Program-made: the position numbers and the translations under genes
Shown here: piece by piece, positions 1 through 11,600 of the stretch
How the letters are laid out: the number at the start of each line of letters is the position of its first letter
Numbering within the stretch: position 1 is the first letter of the stretch
The notes under the pieces: model-generated
What the model was told of the DNA's origin: nothing
Seen by the model: only the letters and a program-made list of their open reading frames with translations
Database searches by the model: none
Source: Planococcus citri
Taxonomy: Eukaryota > Arthropoda > Insecta > Hemiptera > Pseudococcidae
Direction of reading: 5' to 3'
Assembly (NCBI RefSeq): GCF_950023065.1
Contig: NC_088679.1
Coordinates: 27,280,001-27,344,000 of the forward strand
Length of the DNA: 64,000 bases

Positions 1-2115
1 GAATATTCTCAGGCCAACACTACTCTCATATGATATGTGCATTTGCCACCTCTTTGGGTGCTTTATAATTTTTTTTTTTGCAAAAAGTTCGCGGCGTTTC
101 AAGTGGCCATCTGCACAAAAATGATTTTTCTCAATTATTGCCTTTGAAGTAATGTTTACTCAGTGCCTCTATCGATGGTCCAATTTAATAATTATCAACA
201 AGGTGTCGAATCTAGACTATAAGGAAGGTGTTCTGGTGTTTCTCATCCCAATTCGTTCAATTTTTTAGTCATAAGCCAAGCTGTATGCACCCTGGCACTG
301 TTTTGCAGCAATTTCACACAAAGAATCGTGATTTCTCGTTGTTTTGATCAGTATGGGAGGATTTTATTGTGCTTCTTAGAAGGCTACTATGTTACAGTGA
401 GTTCATAGTTGGTTTTTAAGGCAGAAAATCACATGAGATTACCCCCTTATGTCCCAACACACTGTATACACCACCTTCCCAGCTGACACTCCGACCATTG
501 CTTCAATTGGCGCTCCCTTCATTGTCACTTTTTCGCTATTTCCAAAAATGGAACACCATTCATACGCTTGGTTCCAGGGGCGTAGCAAAGTGATTTTGCA
601 AGGGGGGTAAATTCTAAAAAATGCCAACTTTGAAATGTTAAAAATGCCAACTGCAAAATTGATTTAAAATTTGCTCAAATAAAACAGCTTTGCTTGTACT
701 TTTTTCGCTCGGGCTAGAAATGGTGATTTGAGGCAATACTCCCAATTTTTGTATTTGACCCAATGTTTTTATTTAACATTACTCGACATTTAAAAAAATT
801 GAAAATTACCTAATGCAATTTTATTCAAACTTTTATGTATAATTGGGGAGTAATTTCATTTTAAGAGCTTAAACAAAAAACAAAATGGAATTGACCCAAG
901 CAAAGCGAGGGCAAAAGCTTTGCAAAATTTTATAACTTGAGAGTCTGAAAAACGTCATTTTTCAAAGTCAAAAATGATATCTTCCAATCTTGATATTTTT
1001 CAAATTCGAGACTTACCTACCTAATATTTTTGTAGAAATTTAGAATTGGGAAAGTGAAATGCAAAATGGCCCGAGCGAAGCGAGGGCAAAAGCTTTTAAC
1101 AATTTGTAACACAAAAAACCGAAGAACGTCATTTTTGGAGATAGAAAATCATTTTTCTGATCTTTGCATTTCTCAAATCCTCGCAATATTTTGGGTCAAA
1201 GCTTTTAGAAATGTACATTTTAAAAACTAAAATAGCATAAAATGCTATCACAATAACTGTATTATTTGGAAAAATAAATAAGCAAATGAAAAGATGAGTC
1301 AAGTATAAATTTGTCAACTAAGTAAGTGCAACATTATTGGTCAATTTTCCAACTGAGTCCTCAGGTATTGTATCATGCTCGCATCAGTTGGCAAATTTAG
1401 AATAAAAATAGCCGAATTAAATTTAAATTTATGGCGTTGATTCTGTTGGTTTTAGTTCTCTTCTATACTCAATTAAAAAATTCCAACTTTTTAAGTAAAC
1501 AGAATAAATGAGAATTGTCCATTTTCGAACAAAATGAATAATTTCCTTGAAAAGTTGGCAATTTTGAGTTTCCAATTCTCAAGTACTCAGTTGGCAAATC
1601 AAAAATGTACCTAAAATAAGGTACATTACATTTGAAATTAATTGTATGTAGTTGGCAAATTTAATTTTATTTTAACAATTGCAAATTGTCAACTTTTCAA
1701 CTAGATAATAAGTAGAAAATAAAGTTGACAATTGTAAGTTCTGAAGTTCTCAGTTGGCAAATCCAGAATGCCTCAACAGTTGGTAAATTATCTTATAATT
1801 GTAATATCGAACTCTGAGTCGAAAACGCCAACTTTTCAACTAATGATTAATTGAAAAGTTATCATTTTTGAATTTTCATCCTCGTAAACTCAAAAATGCC
1901 AACTTTTTAATTTTTCAAACCTGCCGGGGGGGTACCGTACTACCCCCCCCAACCCCCCCCCCCCCCGCTTGCTACGCCCCTGCTTGGTTCTCATAAAGGC
2001 ACTCATCCACGAACTATTCGAGTAATTTTTGATAACTTTCCGCGGATTTTACATGATTTTTGACCAAAAAACAAAAAATGATGCGTTGCGCAAGGGACAC
2101 TAGAACTTCATTCTT
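1..2115 (-). mobile_element. Decayed mariner-family transposon, split by a hAT-like insertion
   Basis: Reading the minus strand, positions 2110-1991 and then 566-1 form one broken mariner transposase. The N-terminal helix-turn-helix resembles the HTH_48 type (FLVKN..KSAESYQKLLE, then VDECLYENQAYEW). A TAG stop lies just after KLLE. Across the hAT insertion the frame resumes and reaches AGKVVYTVCWD, which fits the catalytic FWD block of mariners. After a frameshift come LLQNSARVHTAWL and PYSLDSTPC, matching the usual LLHDNARPHTA and PYSPDLAP blocks. Several stops, frameshifts and an internal deletion make it clearly dead. The 3' end runs off the left edge. Family assignment rests on motif recognition only. 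Confidence 0.72.
575..1982. mobile_element. Non-autonomous hAT-like element, copy 1 (1408 bp)
   Basis: The element begins CAGGGGCGTAGCAA and ends TTGCTACGCCCCTG, a terminal inverted repeat of about 14-15 bp. It is flanked by a perfect 8-bp target duplication CTTGGTTC at 567-574 and 1983-1990. An 8-bp duplication and CAGGGG-type ends are hallmarks of the hAT superfamily. No transposase ORF is present, so it must be mobilised in trans. The interior has repeated GTTGGCAAAT strings, the motif CCGAGCGAAGCGAGGGCAAAAG, and a C-homopolymer tract near the right end. It splits the mariner relic, so it inserted later. A second copy sits at 39784-41200. Confidence 0.88.
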
Positions 2116-2276
2116 GCGCATGGCTAAAAATACACTAAAAAGTGAGGATTCGCGGTTCCAGCTGTTCTTTACGTTTCATAACACTCCAGTCTATCATCCA
2201 GTGCAACAACTTTTTCCAAACTCAATTTCTCACATGTCTGTGGGAAACTTCTGGGTTATATTTGAACCACCCTCAT

Positions 2277-2950
2277 ATATGACCAATTTTCTGAAATTCC
2301 TGGAAAAGGTCAGTGCACAATATGGCTTGCAAATAAATAAAGCAAAGATGGAGATCATGATTGTGAACTGGCCTGAGAACAACTCGCCTGAAATACAGGA
2401 AATTGAGGGAATCGAAGTTGTGAAGCCAGTTTGTATCCATTGTGGATAACAAAGGAGGTAGTGAAGCTGTGATAAGATCATAAGATGCAGAGCGCAGATC
2501 ACAAGAAGCGCCATGTCTCGTCTAAAGAAGATATGGTCAGACACAGCAGTGAGCAAGACTCTGAAGATAAGGCTGGTAAACACTCTGATGTGAGCTGGAG
2601 GAGAATGCTTCGGATCCCATGGACAGAGAAAAGGACCAATGTGTCCGTCCTGGGGGAAATTGGTGTCCAGAAAAGATTGTCGGCAGTGGTACTCAGCAGA
2701 ATCCTCAAATACTTTGGGTATGTCACAAGGGCTGATGCCATGGAGTCCTTGTTCATCCAAGGCGAGGTTGAGGGAACAAGAGGGCGCAGATGCTCCCCCA
2801 CAAAATGGATGGACTCCATTCGGAAAGCCATTGGACGCAGCTTCCCAGCTTGCGTCAAGAGCGCCCTAAATAGAGACAGTTGGAGGGAGCTGGTGTATTG
2901 TGCCACAGAAACTGCTGCTGTTGCGTCATAATCACAATACCCCCGGAGGG
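2277..2950 (+). mobile_element. 3' fragment of a non-LTR retrotransposon (reverse transcriptase C-terminus)
   Basis: Two plus-strand blocks can be read. 2277-2449 encodes YGLQINKAKMEIMI, the familiar 'GL.IN..KT..M' region that follows the YADD box of non-LTR reverse transcriptases. 2485-2931 encodes WRRMLRIPWTEKRTNVSVL, then RLSAVVLSRILKYFGYVTR and GRRCSPTKWMDSI, the C-terminal signature of RTE/CR1-like endonuclease-RT proteins common in insects. A stop and frameshift separate the blocks, and everything 5' of the RT C-terminus is missing, as expected for a 5'-truncated LINE insertion. An A-rich AAGAAGAAGAAAA tail follows at about 2967. Confidence 0.78.
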
Positions 2951-3029
2951 GTGAAACGGCACCAAAAAGAAGAAGAAAATCTGGCATTACATTCATTCAA
3001 GTTTTTGAAAGTCTGGAATAATGTGAGAA

Positions 3030-3770
3030 AGTCTAACGACCTTAAGAGGCCAGGCAGGCACCCTTGGGAAACCATACCGACAAGTCAATAACCTTAAGGC
3101 ACCGGAATTTGACCGGATAGTCAATTTGTAGTAACCTTGAGAGTATAGACACACAAGTCAATGACCTCAAGAGGACAGCCATGTACACAGACAACCATGA
3201 GTGGCTGGAAAGGTAGATCTGTGACCTTAAGTGGTCGGACAGATGGGTCAATGACATTGACAGGTCGGAAGGGAAAACAGACAGGGACGCAGACAATGTT
3301 GAGAGGTCAGGAAGACAGACAGACAACCATGAGAGGCCTAGATAAACAGATGAGTGACCTCAACAGGCCAGACAGTCACGTCAATGACCTTAACAGGCTA
3401 GACAGGCATACGCGTACAAACGACCTTGAGAGGCTCAATTAGTATATGTCAGTGACCGTCAGAGTCTGGATACAGGGGTCAATGACCTTGAAGGACAAAC
3501 ATATGATATTTGGGAAGACAGGTCGGTGATAGACAGCCCAGACAGACAGATCAATGACCTTGAGAGGGCAGACATCCGACTTTGAGAAGTCCACACTGGC
3601 GGGTCAATGACCTTGAAAGGTCAGGCCGGCAGGTAAACGATTTTTGGTGACTAGACAAGTGGGTTAGTGATCTTCAGAGTCCATACACACGGGTCAATGA
3701 CACCATGACTTATGGAGCCAGATAGATCAACAACCTTGGGAACCCAGACAGGCAAGTCGTCTGATCAGAT
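3030..3770. repeat. Degenerate ~30-bp minisatellite, tract 1
   Basis: About 24 degenerate units of a ~30-33 bp motif resembling TCAATGACCTTGAGAGGCC followed by AGACAGGCAGG. The best preserved stretch, about 3330-3435, translates as a decapeptide-like repeat (MSDLNRPDSH, VNDLNRLDRH). Unit length drifts with small indels, so no frame stays open through the tract. The same motif occurs at 16081-16311 and 46870-47270. Confidence 0.82.
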
Positions 3771-4052
3771 CAAATTTTGGTCGGATGACTCGCGTCTGTA
3801 CAGAAAAATTTGATGGGAGCCAGACGTCGTCAGGCTGCGGAAGATTTCAGCATAATTCTCAGGCTTGCTTGGAATCGGGCTGAAAACCTGGTCCGAATGA
3901 TCATGTCTGATTGAGCAATAAGTCAGCTATACCAAAAACTATAACGCATCAGGTATCCATGGTTTAAAACTTTTCTTGAAGAGGAGATTTTACACCAGGG
4001 CTAACTGGTCCTGCTTTACCCCCATTTTTTTAGGGCATAAATTGTCAAAAAT

Positions 4053-4655
4053 GAAGGGTTCCTTTCCAAGTCGGCCTAAGTCCATTTTTATCATTTTTGA
4101 GTTAGCAGCGCCATCTGCTGGTACAGGTCGGTTAACACCTTTATCACCTTGTCCCAACACCTGGCGTTACTTTTTTCGCTCAGGAGCGCTGTTTTGCCGG
4201 CTCGAAAAAACAGCTGATTATTCCAAAGTGGCCTAAATCCATTTTTTACGAGTATTTGTATACAAGTGCAGTTGTGCCGTTTTTTTTTCAAGTTTTTCAA
4301 CGATTTTCGAGTGAAGGCGTTTTCACATGAAATTGTTTCAGAAATGTATTAAATTAATGATTCGTGAATTTTTTTTTAAAAAACGCGTTTTTTCAGCTCT
4401 TTTTCGAAATTTTTAAAATCAGATAATTCCAAATGGGCCTAAGTCCACTTTTTCTGACTGTTTGACGCGCTCTGGAGCTGAAAATACGCAAAATTAAAAA
4501 AATACCAATACGGTACTTTAAAGCAGAAAGATCAAGCTTCACAACCATATAATCACATCATTTATTATTGAAGCGGAAGGGCGAGAAAAACACTTATTTG
4601 TGTTTTTCTCGAAATGGAAAAAATGGACTTAGGCCGACTTGGAAAGGAACCCTTC
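4053..4655. mobile_element. MITE-like element with ~36-bp terminal inverted repeats (603 bp)
   Basis: The left end GAAGGGTTCCTTTCCAAGTC, continuing through GGCCTAAGTCCATTTTT, is exactly repeated in inverse at 4619-4655. Partial internal copies of 'GGCCTAAGTCCA' occur near 4230 and 4435. No coding capacity is seen. The flanks share AAAT on both sides, a possible 4-bp target duplication, but the sequence is low-complexity and this is weak. The superfamily is not assigned. Confidence 0.7.
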
Positions 4656-4945
4656 AAATAATTAATTTTGAATTTTTACAAATTCTCTATAAATTGAAAA
4701 ATTAATTTGGGCAGTTAAGGACTTGGATTGAAATTTTCCTAATACCTACCAAAAAATGTTCGCTAACTTTCAATGTTCAACGACTGTTGAAAAATTATTT
4801 CAATGGAGACCATAAATACAGAAATAGTCAATTCTTTTGGAGGGAGAGAGGTTCGCGTAGAACTGAAATCTCGGAAAAAGGAACTGCCTAAAATTCCGAT
4901 TTACACCTCTTGATGGCGAGGAATACCTTTATTTGTAATAATCAC

Positions 4946-7900
4946 CTTCCGTTCACCAATCAATCCAATAGCAATACACAGCTTCCTCTTCAATACTTGA
5001 GATAAATATTTCACAGCTGAATTCTGTTCATCGTGCATTTCCAACTTGATCAAAAATTGTTCAGTCTCCTCTTCAGCGTCACTTTTTGAGAGTCCTTTCA
5101 ACTGTTGAGAATATTCAAATATTATCAACTCCAGCCATATAGCAATAGCATACGAGTACGATAGGAAATTCAAACCAATACTTTACCCTGCCGAAGAACA
5201 TCAAATGTTGTTTGACAGATAGGTAATGAAACAATCTATCTTCTTTGAAACATATTCCGAGATCATTTTTCAATATATCTAAATTATCGCTTACATCGAT
5301 CCCTTTGTAATGTATAAATCCATCATCGTACGTAATCGATCCTGGAATCATTACTTCAACCATCATCGATGGGCTCTGATTCATCACCAATACCAATCAA
5401 TCAAATCCAACTCACCGGCTAGAATGGACAACAGGGTAGTTTTCCCAGCATCCTTCGGACCCAAAAGAACGGTAATCTCGTTATCGTAAAATTCTAAATC
5501 GATTCTTTCCAAAGCATGCGTGACGTTATTGTACTCCTTATGCAGACCTTCGATTCGTATAGATGGCTCGTGATGCGGCGACACAGGTTCTCTGATTTCG
5601 GTGTTTAGTGATCCTTCGACTTTCGACGATGTTTTTGTTTTATTAATTTCACTCCTCGTTTCGGACTCGCGTACTTGAACTTGATGAGATTCGGTCGCGG
5701 TGTGTTTGTGCTTGGTTCCAAAAAACAGAAACTGCGTAGGGAGGATTAAAATATTCAGATGGGAGAAAAAAAAATATTCAAAAATCCAGTTTTTATAGTC
5801 ATATTATCATGAAAAAGTAAACTCACCGAAAATATAAAAAACGGCGACCTTTTAGAACCATAATCGCCAGAATTGATGAACCCGAATAACAGCATGAGCA
5901 ATGAATAAAACGCAACGTCAAATACGAAAAACAAAACAATCGGAAGATAAATTATAGCAGATTCATTCGCATGCAGCGTTAGCGCCGTCGCCCAATTGAA
6001 CGGTATACCTACGAAAATCAATCAAAACCGAGAAAAAAAAACTCAAATACAATGCGTAGGTATACCTAGCTATGTAAAATCCATAAAATTCCAACCATGA
6101 ACTTCAGCTGTGGCCAAGAAACGAATTCCTTTTGCGGCAGAGTACGAGGTTGATGGCCAAAAAAGTCGAGTACTGCTTCGCATATTCATAGCGAGCGTGA
6201 CGAACAACAACACCAGTGAGAGGTAATGCACGAACGTGTGAACCAACGCAGCTATTGTGGCTATAAAACAATATTCTGTTATGATCAATAAGAATATGAG
6301 AAATCATTGAAAATACAGGCAAATCTGAAATTTCACACGAACCTCTATTGAAAACCGAGCTGAGGAAAAGAACGAAGCAAATATTGGAGGCGTGGAATAA
6401 GATTAAAAATGACCACAGCACTGAGAAATCCGTATAACGAACACATTCGCTTCCGTGCCCTTTGAATGGAGTTTTCAAAAATATCGCCGTTAAAGTTGCC
6501 GAAATTAAAACCACTACGAACGCTTTTAAAAACCAGCCAAGCCATATCAACGATTCTTCCATGAGGTATACCGTCAGCAAATTCTAAATAAAAATTGAAA
6601 TCGGGATGTGATTAGGTAGGTACACCTATATTTTGGAAAACTCATCAAATCCCAATTCGAAAGCTGCTTTTTTAAGCCAGGATTTGATAAACTTGAATAA
6701 AACGTAAATTATTACTGTCAAAAAAGCAAAATTATAGTAACCTTGACACCGTTTTGTTTCTCAAAGATGATAGAAGCAATGTATGGCACTGATAGTGCCA
6801 CCTCCGTAGCAATGAGAGTTAAGACAATCACTGACAACAAATGTTCACGATCGATCATACTCGTTTCATATTCTGGATATGGAAATGGTTGAAAAACCAC
6901 CTGAAAGTTAAATATGAATATCTTGAGACTAAACATTGAATAAGCTCGATCGGTGGTTTTATCTTTGACCTGCATTTTTCTTTCTCCTGAGCGCATACAT
7001 GTTATCCCATCCAACCTCCCTCCCACCAAAAATCTCTCAAAATGTGTTTTCAATGTCAAAAAATGCCCCTGAAGGGATAAATCGCCAGAACCATCTATGG
7101 ACCCCAGTGTAAAACCAGACTTGAAAAAATATATTTTTTTTCAACATGAACAATACATAGAAGGTAAGAAAACTAAATCCCTTTACCCCTGACGGAGCTG
7201 ACCAAGACGAATTATCCGAATTATTTGATTTATCCAATTTCATTCCAATGAATTCTTCATTTATGAGCAACTGTAAGGCTACGAAACCACTCGACCAATA
7301 TTCGCTGACTAAAAACAACGAACCAAGCTTCATGAGACTGATTTGCAAACACACGTCATGTCAGCTTAATGAAACATTATGATTACCTTTTTTATAAGGT
7401 CCGGGAGTAGAATCGCCATCAATTAACCACCTCGTATCGCCAGCGATGCTCTGTCTCAATTCATAAACTAATTTATTAGGTGGAGTAGAATTATCATCTT
7501 TGAGTTTTATATTATCGAATATAACTCCCATTGCCTCTTGCTTCATAGAAATGCTGCGGTTCACCACGTATTCTGCCAATATCTTTTCACTGTCAAACGG
7601 CAGGAGTTCGAGCGACTCCTTCTTTCCTGATTTTTGTTCTTCATTGGACATATCACAAGGGGGAAAAATCAATTTTATACAGAACTGCGATCATCGTTAC
7701 TACACATTGGTTAAATAGGTACGTAAATCTGAACACGATATTTACTTATTTTTTCAGCCACATTTAGCATCAGTTGATCGGTGAATTTGGAAGGAGGCGA
7801 GTAAGCTAAATAATTACGCGATGTAATCGTTTCCAATAGCTGGCTTCTGCTTTCAGGGTGGGGATATGTTGCACCATGATTAGTTAGTCTGATATCACTT

Positions 7901-8061
7901 TTTACACTTAAACCCAAGTATAAAGCGACCGAACAACGAGCTATTATTTCTATAATCGACCACCACCAGTAATATCGATGCCATAGGTAACTCTTCCATA
8001 CGAGTAATTTAAATCTTTGAAAACTTGTGCTGCTTTGCGAGTGTTCGATTCCTACAGCCAT
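4946..8061 (-). pseudogene. ABCA-type transporter paralog, N-terminal half, probably decayed
   Basis: Ten exons match the first ten exons of the neighbouring intact ABCA gene in order and intron phase: 8061-7746, 7638-7387, 7308-7187, 6900-6742, 6583-6343, 6260-6066, 6008-5827, 5731-5416, 5341-5187, 5101-4946. They encode the first membrane domain (WKSYLWHRYYWWWS near the start) and most of NBD1. Evidence of decay: an in-frame TAG at 6070-6072 just before the only usable donor of exon 6; Walker A reads GPKDAGKTT instead of GxxGAGKTT; the Q-loop Gln is replaced (ICFKED); the LSGG signature reads LSQV; the Walker B exon and the whole second half are absent from the next 4.9 kb. It could still continue beyond the left edge, and exon 6 could use an unrecognised donor. 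Most exons remain open, so decay would be recent. Confidence 0.72.
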
Positions 8062-8476
8062 GATGAAATATTCATCTGTAAATTAGCCTACAATGATCCT
8101 AAAAAAATAAAATGCTCCGTTTTAGTGTTTGAGTTAGATAAACTCACCTTCGTATTCGCTGCAGATTTTTTCAAATGAATACTCTATTAGAACACTTGCC
8201 TACTCGAGTGAAATGCGAATCGGAAAACTAAGAAATGCATGAAACCATTCTGAAATTTAAAACGAGAATCGTTCTACACGTCAAATTACCCCCAAAATAA
8301 TTGGAAAATGGCAACAAAAAAAAACATCGATCATGATAAATCACTTGAAAATTTCGAAATCAAGATTTCATGAAACTTAACGAATGTTCAATTTGGCAGC
8401 CAATAGTTTTTCAAAACAAATAACTTTCTTCCAAAGAAAAAAAAAATGTGATAAGCGGAACAAAACTCGAAATGAA

Positions 8477-8482
8477 TTTATT
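8477..8482 (-). promoter_or_regulatory. Candidate polyadenylation signal of the intact ABCA gene
   Basis: AATAAA on the minus strand, about 185 nt downstream of the ABCA stop codon and upstream of the next gene's start at 8061. Position and sequence fit a poly(A) signal; cleavage was not tested. Confidence 0.5.
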
Positions 8483-8666
8483 TCCTAAAAATTATCGTTT
8501 TTGGAAAATTAACAAGCAACAAATTATACGTTTTTATCAACTCTTGTCCATTTTTCTCGTAGGTTTTACAGAATCCTGTTCTCAACTAGCGATGCTGAGA
8601 TTGCAACTTCTCTTCTCAGCTTCTATAGGTATTAAAATCAGGCTCTTGAAAATCAATAGAACTTGT

Positions 8667-11600
8667 TCAATGCGAAAAAAAGTCAAAGATATCTTCTAAA
8701 GTTGTAGTTCTGACAAAATATTCTTCAATTATCGAATTACTTTCCTTAATTTCTTCCATTCTTTTAAATATTACAGATACCCTCAACTTGGTATCGGCGA
8801 TTTGATAATGCAATAATCCCTAGAAGAAAAAAAATGAACAATAATGCCGAATCTAATGGCACCGCTACTTCAATTAGGAAAATCATACTCTGTAATGTTC
8901 TATGAGATGAGCAGCTTTTGAACCGAACACTCGAATCATGTGATCTTCTAAATAACGAACTTCTCTCATAGACATGATATCAGATTGAACCTTGATCACG
9001 ATGAAAAATCCCAGATCGTAATGTTTCCTCAAATCGTGAGGATGTCCGAGACAATGCATGGCGCCATTTTTCAATATCGTCAATCGATCGCATAATAAAT
9101 AACATTCTATCGCACTGAAAATGGGAAATATACGGATCAGAATTACCTACTTGTACTTATTTAGTTAAGTAGGTTCTACACAGTAAGGTAGGTATCGGTG
9201 AAAGTAACCATAAAATGTAATTCTAAATCGTCGTAATACCTCGTCGACCCAAAAACCACTGTTCTATGTGAATATTTGACTTGTTCGATAATATCGTACA
9301 AATGACGTCTCGTTTGGGAATCGATTTCACTGGTAGGTTCATCTAAAAAGACTACTTTGGGATGCCCTAACAACGCGAGAACCGTACTCAATAAACGTTT
9401 GCTTCCATCGGTGTAATCTTCGCATTTCACATGTTGAAGTTCGTCCAATCCTGCGTTTAAAATTTCAATAAGTACATATAAACAGAAATTCATCGAGAGC
9501 TGAAAGTCGACGTGTTATTTCGTACCGGAGGCAGATATCCACTCGCTGACTAAATTTTCGGGATCACTTCTGCTTCCGTTCAGCGAAGCAATCAATAATA
9601 ACATTTCTTTTCCAGTGAATTTATCCAATACAGGAGACATTCGTGGGCAATACCCGATCTTCGAGAAATACTAAGACAATAATAATTCGCGAGATTGCAA
9701 CGACTTAGCAATAATACATTGAGTCAAGTATAGGTAGGCAGGGAGGTACCTCTCGTTTGTTTGTTCTCATTTCAACTCCTTCAACTGAAACATTTCCTCT
9801 GGTAGGGATTGTTTTCGCTGTCATCATGTCAAATACGGTGGTTTTACCAGCTTCGTATCCTCTGAGAATACCAAAACACGTTCCATGATTGGCCATGAAA
9901 CTCACATCTTCGACACAAGTGATCGGTTTCAATCGTTTGATGTAGTTTTTGCTCAATCCATCTACCAGCAACGGTATTTGAAAATGTCCTGGAAATTTTC
10001 AAATTCCCAATCATTCGAGTACCTAATAGTCGGGGGACCGCATAAGGATCAGTTGCACCCCCCGCCGATCCTCCGGGACAACTTTTTTTTTGAAGGGGGA
10101 GCTCCTAAGGAACATTTCTAGCCCTTGTCTGGTGGCCATTTTGATTGACAGGTCAGCCGAAATCGCAGATTTTGAGTTCCAACATAGGGCTGGCATGAAA
10201 TTTTTTAAACGGTACAAGGAAAAAGATAGATCGAAAGAGCAGGCAAAAATTCATCACCTGTCACAATTTCAAGAGCAAAAGTGCCTTTTTCGATTTTTGG
10301 ATTAAATTTTGGGCAAAATGTGAGAAAAAATCAAAATTTTACCAAAATGACATAGAAAACTGAAATGGGATATACCCTATTTTTGACCTGTCCAATCGAT
10401 TGGAAACTGTTTCAAGCCGTTTCCAATCGATTGGGATATACCCTATTTTTGACCTGTCCAATCGATTGGAAACTGTTTCAAGCCGTTTCCAATCGATTGG
10501 GATATACCCTATTTTTGACCTGCCCAATCGATTGGAAAATGTTTCAAGCCGTTTCCAATCGATTGGGATATACCCTATTTTTGACCTGCCCAATCGATTG
10601 GAAACTGTTTCAAACCGTTTTCAGCAGTTCTGGAGCCTCCAGCAGATTTTTGAAAATCGAAATTCTCACAAAATTTCGTCAAAATGGAGTTGGAAAGCCG
10701 AAATTAATTCTGAAAACTAGTTTCAATACGCTGTGAAGTCGACTGCAGAGTCGTTTTAGAGTCTCCAGCAATTTTTTGAAAATTACTGGAGCCTCCAGTA
10801 AATTTTTAAAACTAGAATTTTCCCCAAAATTTCATCTCAAATTGAGGAAGCTCTGGAAAAAAAAGCAGTTCTGTGTGGCCATATTTTTGGATGTCAGCCA
10901 AGCATTTGACAGGGTCTTGCATAACGGACTTCTCCACAAACTAGGTTTGATCCTCCCAGCACAACTGTGCCACGTTTTTGCATCATATCTTAAAAATCAA
11001 GGATTTGCTGTCCAATACAATGATGCTACATCATATGAGCAAGAAATTGAGGCTGGAGTACCTCAAGGCAGCAAAACTGGTCCGATATTATATGTAATTT
11101 ACGCCACATTTGCTGATGACACAGCTCAGCTGGCAATACACAAAAATCATAATTCAGCAGTCAACAAGCAACAAACAATGTCAACCAAAGTTGAAAAATG
11201 GGCAAAACAATGGAAGATTAAAAACAACGACAACAAATCAGCAGTGGTTACATTCTCAAATCACAAATATGGGTATCAACCAATTATCTTCAATGGCAGG
11301 ATCATCCAGTAGACAGATAAAGTCAAACACCTAGGTATATCTTGGACTCAAAGCTACGCTGGAGTGAGCATGTAAAAAAGAAAAAAAAAGAACTGGACCT
11401 ACACAGTAGAGGCATTTATTGGTTAATTGGAAGAAACTCTAAATTAAGCTTTGAAAACAAAAGGCTCATCTACTCATCAGTACTACATCCAGTATGGACA
11501 TATATGGCGCTCAGCTCTGGCGATGCGCAAAAAAGTCTAACTGGGATATAATCCAGAGGCTCCAAAATAAAGCACTGCGCCTAATGGCAAACAACCCATG

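Noticed and set aside
2230..2996. Minus-strand ORFs of 165 and 176 aa
   Set aside because: Antisense to the retrotransposon RT fragment, whose plus-strand motifs are clear.
10339..10736. Open frames on both strands through the 66-bp repeat
   Set aside because: They arise because 66 is a multiple of three; no family similarity or splice context.
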